Positions 8,339 to 16,647 are shown, counted from the first letter of the stretch. The stretch: DNA of 64,000 bases from Bin87 sp965220055 (GCA_965220055.1 CBDCPE010000004.1:2604001-2668000); one strand, 5' to 3'. The notes: generated by a model not told the origin, from the sequence alone. Program-made: numbers and translations.

Positions 8339-8596
8339 ATGTCCACCGATTCGGGCGGCGCTGACGCCGCCCTGGATCAGCTCCTCGAAAACATTGCGGA
8401 CACCAACCCGGACCGCGTGGATGGGTGGATCCGCGACGAACCCGGCCATTGGGGCTTTTTTGCCGGCCAGGCGGTGCTGGCCGTCCGTAACCTGGTAGAC
8501 CGCAGCCTGGAAGAACCGGAGAGGCGCTACGTCTGGCATCGAATGTGGCTCGTCCTCCAGAAGCGTCGCGCCGATCTAGAAACGTGGCACACCTGA
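8339..8596 (+). CDS. Small hypothetical protein at end of thi operon
   Basis: An 85-residue protein starting 4 bp after the thiS stop codon, so almost certainly co-transcribed and perhaps translationally coupled with it. It is soluble, rich in Asp/Glu and Arg, with predicted helical stretches such as FFAGQAVLAVRNLVDRSLEE and RRYVWHRMWLVLQKRRADLE. I see no catalytic motif, cysteine pair or membrane segment and do not recognise the family. Position under the TPP riboswitch suggests a link with thiamine or sulfur-carrier metabolism, but this is inference from location alone. Confidence 0.7.
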   Translation: MSTDSGGADAALDQLLENIADTNPDRVDGWIRDEPGHWGFFAGQAVLAVRNLVDRSLEEPERRYVWHRMWLVLQKRRADLETWHT

Positions 8597-8722
8597 CCTT
8601 ATCCGATTGGCCGGCGTTGCAAACTGCCTGTCCCATCGCCCTGTTCGGGCAGTTGAGGGATTGACGTGGTTCCTCTCCCTTCCCTTTCTTCCAGGCACTC
8701 GCCAATGGTTTAGGCGACTTGC

Positions 8723-8752
8723 CCTAGCCGACCACGCGACGCGTCGGTTAGG
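8723..8752 (-). terminator. Inverted repeat between convergent genes
   Basis: CCTAGCCGAC and GTCGGTTAGG form a 10-bp stem (one G-T pair) around a 10-nt loop. It lies between the 3' ends of the small thi-operon ORF (plus) and the Rid-family gene (minus). No clear T-tract follows on either side, so a terminator function is tentative. Confidence 0.4.
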
Positions 8753-8767
8753 CCTGCGGTGCCACCG

Positions 8768-9160
8768 TTACGGCACCACTGCTATCGACTCGATCTCTAC
8801 GACGTAGGCCGGGTTCGCCAACTCGCTTACCACCAGCAGCGTGCTCGTGGGCGGGTTGCTGGCGAACAACTGGCCGCGCACTGCGCGCACGGCCGCCCCA
8901 TGCTCGATACCGGTCACGTAGGTCGTGGTTTTGACTATGTCGGCCAGGGTTCCGCCCGCCGCTTTCACCGCGACCTCGATGTTCCGCCAGATTTGCCGGG
9001 TCTGTGCTTCCGCGTCCCCTTCCCCAACTACTCTGCCGTTCTCGTCCTGGGCGACCATCCCAGCGATGTAGACCGTGTTTCCGGCTTTCACCACTGCGCT
9101 GAAACCCGAAGCCGAGGGGTCCGCAATGCCGCTGGGGTTCATGTACCTGCTGTTGGCCAT
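8768..9160 (-). CDS. RidA/YjgF-family protein lacking the catalytic arginine
   Basis: A 130-residue Rid/YjgF/YER057c-fold protein: SAVVKAGNTVYIAGMVAQDE, EAQTRQIWRNIEVAVKAAGG, TLADIVKTTTYVTG and the closing VVEIESIAVVP. Canonical RidA uses Arg105 in a P-A-R-S motif to hydrolyse enamine/imine intermediates. Here the aligned stretch is NPPTSTLLVV, with Thr at position 105, so 2-aminoacrylate deaminase activity is not expected and it belongs with the non-archetypal Rid subgroups. It stands between a convergent thi operon and a same-strand MFS transporter (31 bp upstream), so it may act with the transporter on an imported small molecule. Confidence 0.92.
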   Translation of the reverse strand: MANSRYMNPSGIADPSASGFSAVVKAGNTVYIAGMVAQDENGRVVGEGDAEAQTRQIWRNIEVAVKAAGGTLADIVKTTTYVTGIEHGAAVRAVRGQLFASNPPTSTLLVVSELANPAYVVEIESIAVVP

Positions 9161-9191
9161 CAGTTTGCCTCCGTTTGGTGGTTCGTGCGGA

Positions 9192-10553
9192 TTATACCGT
9201 TGCTGGCGCGACTCCGGGTTCAGTTTGCGCTTCAGTGGCCCGGGGCGGTAGGCGTGGCGCTTTGGCCAGAAGGATCAGCATCCCGGCGCCGGCGTACATC
9301 GCCATGAGTACGATGAAGACGATGGTGTAACTGTGGGTGAAAGCCAGCAGATAGCTGCCGAATAGCGGAGCGATTCCCAGCGCCGTTGTCTGCACCGGAC
9401 CCAGGGAGCCCAGGATTGCCCCGAACGAGCCCCGCCCGAAATACTGCGCCAGGAGCATGTGCTCCAGGGTGCCCACCGTGTTCGAGAAGAATCCCCACAG
9501 TACGGCGAACAAGTAAGCCGTCCAAACCGAGTTCACGCCGATTGCCAGGAACACCCCGGACAACACCGCCCCTGAGATCGTGAGCACCATGCAGGGTCGT
9601 GGCCCGAGCTTGTCAGCTAGGAACCCCCAGGCCAAAGTGGTCAACGCCAGCACGGCACCCAGGCTACCCACTCCCACTGCTTGGGGATTCGTCAAACCCG
9701 GCCCCGACTCGCTGACGAGATAAGGAACCAGTATGTAGCCCAGGCCTGCCGAGGCAATTATGGCCAGAACCGCGGTCCCTGCGATACACCAGTAAGCACG
9801 AGTCCGCATCGCCTCGCGAGCCGTCCAGCTGAACTCCTGGGTCCCTGCCTGGTGACGCCTCGCCGACCTGCTACCCGAGGCTGCCCGGGATGTTTGGTCC
9901 TCGGCTGCGGAGCGTCTGTCTCCGTCGGGCAGCATCCCGATCTCTTCTGGCGTTCTGCGCATGATGAGGAATGTCGGTACGGTCAGCGCCAGCATGAAGA
10001 AGCCGACGTATCCGTAAGAGGCGCGCCAGCTGTGCGTCGCCGCGATCAGTGAAATTATCTGGATGTTGATCGCGCCGCCTACGGGACGGGCCATCCCGTT
10101 GATGGCCAAAGTGACTCCCCGCCGGCGCCGAAAGAAATTGATCGTCGCTGTTCGGGGGACAATTCCGATCAGGAACGGGTTACTCAAAGTCCTGGCGATA
10201 ACGTAAGCCACGAAAAACGGCCACAGGGTTTTGGTGCTCACCGCGGACAAGGCCACCAATGCGCAGCCGACGGCCAGCAGCCCCAGGGGGGTCAGGACGC
10301 GGGGGCCGTACCGGTCAGCCAATGCGCCGGCGAAGGGAGCCAATATCCCGGAACACCAGGTGCCGGCGGTCACCGCAATGGAAAGGGTGCCGTAATCCCA
10401 CCCAGTGTCTTCCACGATGTACACCTGGATAGCGCCCATGACCACCTGGGACACGCTGGCCCCGGTGGCGGATGAAAGGCAAGCCGCCCCCAGAACCAGC
10501 CACCCATAATAAAAGGGGGTCGGCGGATACCAGGCCCACAGACGACGCAGCAC
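9192..10553 (-). CDS. MFS transporter (monocarboxylate/oxalate-formate antiporter-like)
   Basis: A 453-residue polytopic membrane protein with about 12 hydrophobic segments. The first is preceded by FYYGWLVLGAACLSSATG, a pattern typical of the OFA/monocarboxylate-porter branch of the major facilitator superfamily. The loop 2-3 signature appears as GALADRYGPRV and the second-half equivalent as GFLADKLGPRPC. A central hydrophilic loop (about residues 205-235, rich in Arg/Ser) separates the two six-helix halves. The start is GTG at 10553 (MLRRLWAWYPP). Substrate is unknown; small carboxylates are the usual cargo of this branch. It lies 31 bp upstream of the Rid gene. Confidence 0.9.
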   Translation of the reverse strand: MLRRLWAWYPPTPFYYGWLVLGAACLSSATGASVSQVVMGAIQVYIVEDTGWDYGTLSIAVTAGTWCSGILAPFAGALADRYGPRVLTPLGLLAVGCALVALSAVSTKTLWPFFVAYVIARTLSNPFLIGIVPRTATINFFRRRRGVTLAINGMARPVGGAINIQIISLIAATHSWRASYGYVGFFMLALTVPTFLIMRRTPEEIGMLPDGDRRSAAEDQTSRAASGSRSARRHQAGTQEFSWTAREAMRTRAYWCIAGTAVLAIIASAGLGYILVPYLVSESGPGLTNPQAVGVGSLGAVLALTTLAWGFLADKLGPRPCMVLTISGAVLSGVFLAIGVNSVWTAYLFAVLWGFFSNTVGTLEHMLLAQYFGRGSFGAILGSLGPVQTTALGIAPLFGSYLLAFTHSYTIVFIVLMAMYAGAGMLILLAKAPRLPPRATEAQTEPGVAPATV

Positions 10554-10691
10554 GGGGTTATTCAGTGACGACCTCGGATGGAATGACCGCAGGGCGTGCC
10601 ATCAGCACCCAAACCTTGGGCAATATAAATGCGAACGCAATATTACTCCCATTCAGGGAATAGGTAAAACTTCGGGGCTGAAAACGAACCA

Positions 10692-10712
10692 GGGCGGTTG
10701 TTGTAACCGCCC
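10692..10712 (-). terminator. Probable terminator of groES-groEL
   Basis: GGGCGGTT and AACCGCCC form a perfect 8-bp stem with a 5-nt loop, 34 bp beyond the groEL stop. On the minus strand the stem is followed by CTGGTTCGTTTT, a weak T-rich tail. Confidence 0.6.
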
Positions 10713-10745
10713 CGGTCTAAATCCCAGTGGGACCGTTGCCTCGGA

Positions 10746-12365
10746 CTAGAAGTCCATCGGCGGGGCCGAGGGCATCGCTGGCGTCGGATCAGGGATCTCG
10801 GTGATCATGGACTCGGTGGTGAGCACCATGGCCGCAACGGACGCGGCATTCTGCAACGCGGAGCGCGTAACCTTTACCGGGTCGATGATGCCGCGATCGA
10901 GCATGGGACCGAATTCGCCCACCTCGGCGTCGTAGCCGTAGTCATCGGACTGGTCCTTGACGTCATGCAGGACGACGGCGCCCTCGCCACCGGCGTTCTC
11001 CACGATGATCTTCAGCGGCTGCTCCAGCGAGTGCCGGATGATGTTGAGGCCGACGACCTCGTCACCGGTCAAACCACTGATGCCTTCCAGCGCGCGCTGG
11101 GCGCGAACCAGGGCGACTCCGCCGCCAGGGACGATGCCCTCTTCCACCGCAGAACGGGTGGCCGACAGCGCGTCTTCCACCCGGGCCTTGCGCTCCTTCA
11201 GCTCGATCTCGGTGGCAGCGCCAACCTTGATCACCGCAACGCCGCCGGACAGCTTGGCCATCCGCTCCTGCAGCTTCTCCCGGTCGTACTCGGAGGTCGT
11301 GTCTTCGATCTGGGCCTTGATCTGGTTGATCCGGGCCTGGATACCATCTTCCGAACCGTGACCCTCAACGATCGTCGTGTCGTCCTTGGTGGAGGCGACG
11401 CGCCGGGCGCGACCGAAGTCCTCGATGGTGGCAGAGTCCAGCCGGCGGCCGGTCTCTTCGCTGATGACGGTGCCACCGGTCAGGATGGCGATGTCTTCCA
11501 TCATGGCCTTGCGCCGGTCGCCGAAGCCGGGGGCCTTGATCGCCAGCACGTTCATGATGCCGCGCAGCTTGTTGACCACCAGCGTGGCCAGGGCCTCGCC
11601 GTCCACGTCCTCAGCCACGATCACCGCGTTCTTCTGGCCAGCCTGAAGCATCTTCTCCAGGGCCGGGACCAGGTCGGCAACCGCCGAGATCTTCTTGTCG
11701 GTGATGATGACGAAGGGGTCTTCGATGGCCGCTTCCATGCGGTCACTGTTGGTGATGAAGTAAGGCGAGATGTAGCCGCGGTCGACCTGCATGCCTTCCA
11801 CGTACTCGATCTCGTCGGTCAGGCCGCGGGACTCTTCCACGGTGATGACGCCGTCCTTGCCGACCTTTTCCATCGCCTCGGCAATGGTCTCGCCGATGGC
11901 GTCTTCATGAGCGGACAACGAAGCCACCTGCCCGATGCGCTCCCGGGTCTCCACGGGCTGGGACATCGACTGCAGCTCGGTCACAATCTGGCCGACCGCA
12001 CGCTCGATGCCGCGCTTGATGGCCATGGGGTTCGCCCCGGCGGTGACGTTCTTGAAGCCTTCGGTGATGATGGCCTGGGACAGCACGATGCTGGTGGTGG
12101 TGCCATCGCCGGCGGCGTCGTTGGTCTTGGTGGCGGCCTCTTTCAAAAGCTGCGCGCCCATGTTCTCGAACGCGTCGGGAAGCTCAATTTCCTTGGCGAT
12201 GGTCACGCCGTCGGAGCAGACTTGCGGCGGTCCGAACTTCTTGTCCAGCACGACGTTGCGGCCACGGGGACCCAGGGTGATCTTGACCGAGTCGGCCAGG
12301 ATGTCGATGCCAGTTCGCAGCGACTTGCGGGCGTCTTCGGAGTATGCCAACTTCTTTGCGGGCAT
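10746..12365 (-). CDS. groL: Chaperonin GroEL (60 kDa)
   Basis: Full-length GroEL of 539 residues, the double-ring ATP-dependent folding chamber that works with GroES in the cytoplasm. Conserved segments include VKITLGPRGRNVVLDKKFG, the ATP-binding GDGTTTSIVLSQAII with catalytic Asp, the apical VEGMQVDRGYISPYF, and VEEGIVPGGGVAL near the C-terminus. The C-terminus ends PDPTPAMPSAPPMDF, a proline/methionine tail rather than the GGM repeat, as in many Chloroflexota and Actinobacteria. ATG at 12365 is preceded by GAGGAG. It is 44 bp downstream of groES on the same strand. No CIRCE-type operator was found by eye upstream of groES or of the zinc-ribbon gene. Confidence 0.98.
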   Translation of the reverse strand: MPAKKLAYSEDARKSLRTGIDILADSVKITLGPRGRNVVLDKKFGPPQVCSDGVTIAKEIELPDAFENMGAQLLKEAATKTNDAAGDGTTTSIVLSQAIITEGFKNVTAGANPMAIKRGIERAVGQIVTELQSMSQPVETRERIGQVASLSAHEDAIGETIAEAMEKVGKDGVITVEESRGLTDEIEYVEGMQVDRGYISPYFITNSDRMEAAIEDPFVIITDKKISAVADLVPALEKMLQAGQKNAVIVAEDVDGEALATLVVNKLRGIMNVLAIKAPGFGDRRKAMMEDIAILTGGTVISEETGRRLDSATIEDFGRARRVASTKDDTTIVEGHGSEDGIQARINQIKAQIEDTTSEYDREKLQERMAKLSGGVAVIKVGAATEIELKERKARVEDALSATRSAVEEGIVPGGGVALVRAQRALEGISGLTGDEVVGLNIIRHSLEQPLKIIVENAGGEGAVVLHDVKDQSDDYGYDAEVGEFGPMLDRGIIDPVKVTRSALQNAASVAAMVLTTESMITEIPDPTPAMPSAPPMDF

Positions 12366-12409
12366 TGCGGTTCTCCTCAGTCAGGTGTGTGCGGATGGTG
12401 ATTGGTGGG

Positions 12410-12700
12410 TTAGCCGAGTTTGGCGAGCACGTCGGATTCGCGCATGATCAGGTACTCTTCGTCGCCGTCCTCGTATTCCGTGCCGGCATACTTGGAGTAA
12501 ATGACCTTGTCGCCCACGGACAGCTCCATGGGGATGCGGCTCCCGTCGTCAGCGGCGCGGCCGGGGCCCACGGCGACGACTTCGCCTTCCTGCGGCTTCT
12601 CCTTGGCGGTGTCCGGCAAAAGGATGCCGCCCCGGGTCTGCGCTTCCTGTTCCATGGGCTTGATGACGATACGCTCGCCAAGTGGTGTGAAAGTGGCCAC
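12410..12700 (-). CDS. groS: Co-chaperonin GroES (10 kDa)
   Basis: GroES of 96 residues, the heptameric lid of the GroEL chamber. Recognisable are FTPLGERIVIKPMEQE, the mobile-loop TRGGILLPDTAKEKPQEGEV, AVGPGR and VGDKVIYSKYAGTE with a C-terminal YLIMRESDVLA. The chosen start is GTG at 12698-12700 (protein M/V-ATFTPLGE), which has AAGGAGG in position; the longer frame to 12754 adds a non-conserved basic tail. It is the first chaperonin gene, followed by groEL, and sits 66 bp downstream of a zinc-ribbon gene on the same strand. Confidence 0.96.
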   Translation of the reverse strand: MATFTPLGERIVIKPMEQEAQTRGGILLPDTAKEKPQEGEVVAVGPGRAADDGSRIPMELSVGDKVIYSKYAGTEYEDGDEEYLIMRESDVLAKLG

Positions 12701-12766
12701 TGTTTGCCTCCTTGCGTTTTTTGTTTTGTAGCCTTGTTTGCGCCATGGTCCCAACCGGGACCTGAC

Positions 12767-12952
12767 TTACTGCTTGCGTGCGTAGTCGGTGGTATAGAAA
12801 CCTGATCCTTTGTAAATCACTGGTACCGCGTGAAACACACGCCGGGCAACGCCCGAACATTCCGGGCATTCTGTTTCCGACGGAGCACCGAAACTCTGCC
12901 TTCGGTCGTATTCGTACTCGCAGGCAGTGCACCGGTAAACGTACCTGGGCAT
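12767..12952 (-). CDS. FmdB-family zinc-ribbon protein
   Basis: A 61-residue protein with the FmdB/CxxC_CxxC_SSSS-type putative regulatory zinc ribbon: MPRYVYRCTACEYEY, then TECPECSG, giving two CxxC knuckles, followed by the usual VFHAVPVIYKGSGFYTTDY tail. The family is widespread and often near stress genes, but its molecular role is not established. Here it lies directly upstream of groES-groEL on the same strand and may be the first gene of that operon. The start ATG has AGGAGG at good spacing on the minus strand. Confidence 0.93.
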   Translation of the reverse strand: MPRYVYRCTACEYEYDRRQSFGAPSETECPECSGVARRVFHAVPVIYKGSGFYTTDYARKQ

Positions 12953-13091
12953 TGTTACCTCCTTGCATCGGCCGCTGCTCCGGCCGGCTAGGCTTGCAAT
13001 ATATTGTCGCCTCGCGCAATCCGATTTCCAACGGCCTTAATGTTAAAATTGCGTTGGAATTCGCTGCACACCGGACGTAATCGGCCTACGC

Positions 13092-14684
13092 ATGGTGACC
13101 CGCTACTTCAACGCAAATCCCGTCGGGCGAACGGATGACTACAACGGCGTCGAGCTGCAGCCGGAACTGGAGGGCATCCTGCGCAACGCCGTGCGCGCGC
13201 TGGGCGGCAGCGCCGCCGTGGTCGCCACCTGGGACGACGCTGTGCACCGGTTCGTGGTGACCGGAGCCTACGGTCTGGACGGTCCTCAAATCGCCCGCAT
13301 CCGTCCGCTGCTCAACGAAGCAATACCGGACCTCGCCCTCAGCCGGGAACAATTCGCCCTCCTCTCGGCCCTGTTCCCCCAATCGGCCTTGCCCGTTTCC
13401 ACCACGGGAGAATTGCAGAACCCGGTAATGGCCGTTCCGTTGTCCACCAACGACGAGACCGTGGGACTGATCTTCGTGCTCCGCTCCTCCGACGCCGCTA
13501 ATTTTTCCCGGCTGGATCCTCCGGTGCTGGCCGCTTTCGCGGAACAAGCGGCCATCGCCGTGCAGTCCGCTCGCTTGGCTCATCTCCTCACCCAGGAAAA
13601 GCAGCGCGTGGAGTCGATCCTGGAGGGCAGCGCCGACGGCATCTATACCGTGGACGCCGACCGGCGTATCGTCAGCGTCAACCCGGCTATGGAACGTCTA
13701 TTGGGCCGGCCCGGCGAAGAACTGTTGGGGCTGCCCTGCGCGGTAGCCTTCAACTGGCGGGACCGCGAAGGACGGCCCATTTGTCCAGGCCATTGTCCTA
13801 TGATCCATGCCCAACCACCGGCCGCCGTGGTCGACGGCAACGTGACGGAGTTGGCTGCCACCGCTCAGTCATCAAGCGGCCGACGGACGGATGTCGCGCT
13901 AGTTTATGCTGTGGTACGGTCTCCCGAATTGGCGCCGCTGAACGCGGTTGTCAACGTCCGCGACATGACGCGGTTCCGGGAAACCGAGGAAATGCGGTCA
14001 ACCTTCCTTTCCATGCTGGAACACCAGCTCCAGACCCCACTCGCGATCATCAAAGGCTACACCAACACCCTGGCACGCCCTGACGCCCAGTGGGATGGCG
14101 AGACCTTGCGTCGGGGTTTCGAGGCGATCGAGGAAGAAACTGACCGCATGAGCCAATTGATGGATCGCCTGCTCCTGGCGTCCCGCTTGGAAGTCGGCGC
14201 TCTGCCGCTGAACCTCGAGCAGGTGAACATGGCCGGCGTCGCCGAGAAGGTCATTGAACGGCTCCAGTCAACCTCGAAAAAGCATTCGCTGTTCGTGTCT
14301 TTCCCGGACGACCTCCCGCCTGTCACTGGCGACCCTGGCTTGCTGGAACAGGTGTTGGTCAACCTGGTGGACAACGCGGTGAAGTATTCGCCAGACGGTG
14401 GACCGGTCGTGGTATCCGGTACACACGACAGCCACGGCAGCGTTCGCGTAACCGTCAGCGATGCCGGCGTGGGCGTCCCTCGCTGGGAGACCCGCCGCAT
14501 CTTCGAGCGGTTCCATCGCTCCCAGAGCCTGGCTGCCACCCACCCCAGGGGCATGGGTCTTGGCCTGTACATCTGCGACGCCATTATGAAAGCCCACCAT
14601 GGATCCATCTCGGTGCAGAGCGCCCCTGGTGAAGGTTCCGCGTTCATCATTACGCTGCCCAACGGGACCGCCGCCTCACCATGA
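13092..14684 (+). CDS. Soluble sensor histidine kinase (GAF-PAS-HisKA-HATPase)
   Basis: A 530-residue kinase with no transmembrane segment, so probably a cytoplasmic sensor. Residues about 20-165 look like a GAF domain, about 172-290 a PAS domain (SILEGSADGIYTVDADRRIV), then a HisKA dimerisation domain with the phospho-acceptor in MLEHQLQTPLAIIKGY (His311). The HATPase region has VNLVDNAVKYSPDGGP (N box), DAGVGVP (G1) and GMGLGLYICD (G2). The PAS insert RPICPGHCPM carries a C-x3-C pair that could bind metal or respond to redox. The gene overlaps the next by the 4-bp ATGA, so it is coupled with the response regulator. The divergent neighbour is the zinc-ribbon/chaperonin cluster, 139 bp away. 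Confidence 0.95.
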   Translation: MVTRYFNANPVGRTDDYNGVELQPELEGILRNAVRALGGSAAVVATWDDAVHRFVVTGAYGLDGPQIARIRPLLNEAIPDLALSREQFALLSALFPQSALPVSTTGELQNPVMAVPLSTNDETVGLIFVLRSSDAANFSRLDPPVLAAFAEQAAIAVQSARLAHLLTQEKQRVESILEGSADGIYTVDADRRIVSVNPAMERLLGRPGEELLGLPCAVAFNWRDREGRPICPGHCPMIHAQPPAAVVDGNVTELAATAQSSSGRRTDVALVYAVVRSPELAPLNAVVNVRDMTRFRETEEMRSTFLSMLEHQLQTPLAIIKGYTNTLARPDAQWDGETLRRGFEAIEEETDRMSQLMDRLLLASRLEVGALPLNLEQVNMAGVAEKVIERLQSTSKKHSLFVSFPDDLPPVTGDPGLLEQVLVNLVDNAVKYSPDGGPVVVSGTHDSHGSVRVTVSDAGVGVPRWETRRIFERFHRSQSLAATHPRGMGLGLYICDAIMKAHHGSISVQSAPGEGSAFIITLPNGTAASP

Positions 14685-15391
14685 CCGCCGCCGACAAGCG
14701 CACCATAATGGTGGTGGACGATGAGCCTCACATCGTTCGCTTCACCTCCATGAACCTGGAAGTTGAAGGCTACAACGTCATCACCGCCGAAAACGGCGTC
14801 CAGGCCCTCGAGAAGTTGGACAATGACGAGCCCGTGGACCTCGTCGTGCTCGACGTCATGATGCCCAATATGGACGGGTTCGAAACCCTTCGCCGGATCC
14901 GGTTGGGTTCCTCGGTGCCCGTCATTTTCGTGACTGTCCGGGGAGACGAAGCCGACCGGGTGGCCGGTTTGGACCTGGGAGCCGACGACTACATAACCAA
15001 GCCATTCAGCCCAAGGGAACTCGCGTCACGGATCCGGGCCCTGTTCCGCCGTATCGAGGCAACCGAACCGCCCCGCCTGCAGCAGGTCATCGTCGACGAT
15101 TGGCTCACCATCGACTTCGACCAGAGCCGCGTTCTGGCAGGCGGTAAGGAGATGCACCTCCGCCCGACCGAATATCGGCTGCTTTACCAGATGGTCAGCA
15201 ACCCGGGACAACTCCTTACCCACGACACGATCCTGCAACGGGTTTGGGGTCCTGAGTATCGCGGCGAACACCAGTATGTGCGAACTTACGTCACATACCT
15301 CCGGCAAAAACTGGAACGCGACCCTCGCAACCCCGAATACATTCTCAGCGAGCGCGGTTTGGGCTACCGTTTCCGCGATCTCGATCGCTAA
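14681..15391 (+). CDS. OmpR/PhoB-family response regulator
   Basis: A 236-residue two-domain regulator. The receiver domain (residues 8-120) shows VVDDEPHI, the phospho-acceptor Asp58 in VVLDVMMPNMDG, a conserved Thr (FVTVRGDE) and the Lys in DDYITKPFSPREL. The C-terminal winged helix (about residues 135-234) has LRPTEYRLLYQMVSNPG, RVWGPEY and VRTYVTYLRQKLE, closest in feel to KdpE/RegX-type regulators. It is translationally coupled to the upstream histidine kinase. The target genes are not evident from the window. Confidence 0.96.
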   Translation: MTAADKRTIMVVDDEPHIVRFTSMNLEVEGYNVITAENGVQALEKLDNDEPVDLVVLDVMMPNMDGFETLRRIRLGSSVPVIFVTVRGDEADRVAGLDLGADDYITKPFSPRELASRIRALFRRIEATEPPRLQQVIVDDWLTIDFDQSRVLAGGKEMHLRPTEYRLLYQMVSNPGQLLTHDTILQRVWGPEYRGEHQYVRTYVTYLRQKLERDPRNPEYILSERGLGYRFRDLDR

Positions 15392-15442
15392 CTCCCCGGC
15401 GACGCCGCAAACACCTAACGCGCACCCATTAACTTTCAAACC

Positions 15443-15472
15443 GTCATTGCGAGCGAAGCGCGGCAATCTCGT
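15443..15472 (+). repeat. REP-like palindromic repeat, copy 1
   Basis: A 30-bp element beginning GTCATTGCGAGCGAAGCG and ending GCAATCTCGT, 28/30 identical to a second copy at 61525-61554. ATTGC at one end pairs with GCAAT at the other. It occupies the 200-bp gap between the response regulator and a convergent molybdopterin-domain gene; the rest of the gap shows nothing recognisable. Confidence 0.75.
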
Positions 15473-15594
15473 AAGCGGATTGGTTATCGCGCACATTACG
15501 GCATTGTCACGCCTTTTTGCGCCTCACCATCACAACACGGGTGCGCTTGAGCCGCAAACACCGGCCCCGCGATACGTCCCGCTATCTTAAATGG

Positions 15595-16110
15595 TCACTG
15601 GCCGGCGTTCCGCGCCATCGCGATTTCCCTGGCCGTCTCCTCCGGAGGGACATCCGTCAGCGTAATATTGCCCACCCACTTGACGCTGGCGTAGCACGCT
15701 TGCCCGACGCTCACCAGCCTACACGGGCCGCCATGATCCTCGGGCAAGTCCGCTCCGTTGAGCCGGGTCGCGAGCAGGACGCGCGAAGGATCGCCCAGCT
15801 CTACGCCCACGCAAAAATCTGCTGCGGCAATTGCGGCGAACCGGGCGGCAGGCAACGGCTTTACTATGTCCAGCAAAGCGGACAAAGGCACGCCTTCCCA
15901 TTCTTGCCCCGGCGCCGACCAACCCTCCACGCACCGAAAGTCATCGACTATGGTTTGCCGCGTCAACTCCAACAACTCCACCGCGGTGAACACGGTGGGC
16001 CGCTCTACCAGTCCCTCCACCCGCAGGCCCGGCCAGACCGCCGGACGCCCGTGGTGGTTGTCGAAAACGGGCAGGGCATCAAAGACGGAGGCGTGTTCGG
16101 GTTGCGTCAT
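15595..16110 (-). CDS. Molybdopterin-dependent oxidoreductase domain protein (YedY/sulfite-oxidase type)
   Basis: A 171-residue single-domain protein of the oxidoreductase molybdopterin-binding fold. The sequence has LRVEGLVERPTVFTAVELL, the Mo-ligand cysteine segment DDFRCVEGWSAPGQEWEGVPL, then DHGGPCRLVSVGQACYASVKWVGNI, which matches the G-x-P-x-R-L...K-W-V ending of the family. It is shorter than MsrP (about 290 residues) and lacks a Tat signal, suggesting a cytoplasmic single-domain version. The gene 15 bp upstream encodes a small integral membrane protein that could be its quinone-linked partner, as MsrQ is for MsrP, though the sequence is not MsrQ-like. Confidence 0.87.
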   Translation of the reverse strand: MTQPEHASVFDALPVFDNHHGRPAVWPGLRVEGLVERPTVFTAVELLELTRQTIVDDFRCVEGWSAPGQEWEGVPLSALLDIVKPLPAARFAAIAAADFCVGVELGDPSRVLLATRLNGADLPEDHGGPCRLVSVGQACYASVKWVGNITLTDVPPEETAREIAMARNAGQ

Positions 16111-16125
16111 GATCGAACCTCGCTG

Positions 16126-16647
16126 CTATACGGGCGCTCCGCGCGTCATCGTTACTGCAACGGCAACTATCAGGATTGTCAGCAGCACGTTGATCCGGGC
16201 GATCCAAATCACCGACCTACGGAGCAGCAGCAAGTATCCGGGCGCCTCAGCCCCCGCCTGCATCGCCTCTATCAGTCGGTTGGTGTACGGCCCGATGATG
16301 AAATCGTGCATCGCGCTCAGCCAAATCACCACCGCTACCAGCGCGACTTTCACCTGTAGAGTCGCCGCGAAGTGACCGCCTAAACTGAAAAAGTCTGCGA
16401 ATCCGATCCCGTAGCGGGTGGGCAGTATGTACAGTCCGGTCGCCACCAGCAACACGATACACACCCAGGAAATCACCCGAAACCGCCTCGCCATGTTGCC
16501 CAACATGTCGACCGGAAGTACTGGCGGTTGGCCGGGCGCCGGCGCGTAGCGCCGCATTACCGGGATCAGCACCAACGCCAGGAACAAGCTGCCGCCGATC
16601 CAAATAATCGCCGAAGCCAAGTGGATGAACACTGCTGCTTGGTACAT
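16126..16647 (-). CDS. CopD-like four-helix integral membrane protein
   Basis: A 173-residue membrane protein from ATG at 16645-16647 (MYQAAVFIHLASAIIW); the longer frame to 16719 adds a hydrophilic, non-conserved segment. Hydrophobic segments lie near residues 5-27, 60-80, 98-118 and 148-168. Histidines in the first helix (FIHLASAIIWIGG) and the third/fourth (LSAMHDFIIGPYTNR) resemble the heme- or copper-binding histidines of CopD-domain proteins. It is 15 bp upstream of the molybdopterin-domain gene on the same strand, so an electron-transfer pair is plausible but not proven. Confidence 0.78.
   Translation of the reverse strand: MYQAAVFIHLASAIIWIGGSLFLALVLIPVMRRYAPAPGQPPVLPVDMLGNMARRFRVISWVCIVLLVATGLYILPTRYGIGFADFFSLGGHFAATLQVKVALVAVVIWLSAMHDFIIGPYTNRLIEAMQAGAEAPGYLLLLRRSVIWIARINVLLTILIVAVAVTMTRGAPV

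Noticed and set aside
10965..12401. Long plus-strand frame of 478 codons antisense to groEL
   Set aside because: It is the GC-rich shadow of groEL, which is unmistakable on the minus strand.
12700..13091. CIRCE heat-shock operator upstream of groES or the zinc-ribbon gene
   Set aside because: The TTAGCACTC-N9-GAGTGCTAA pattern was not found by eye.
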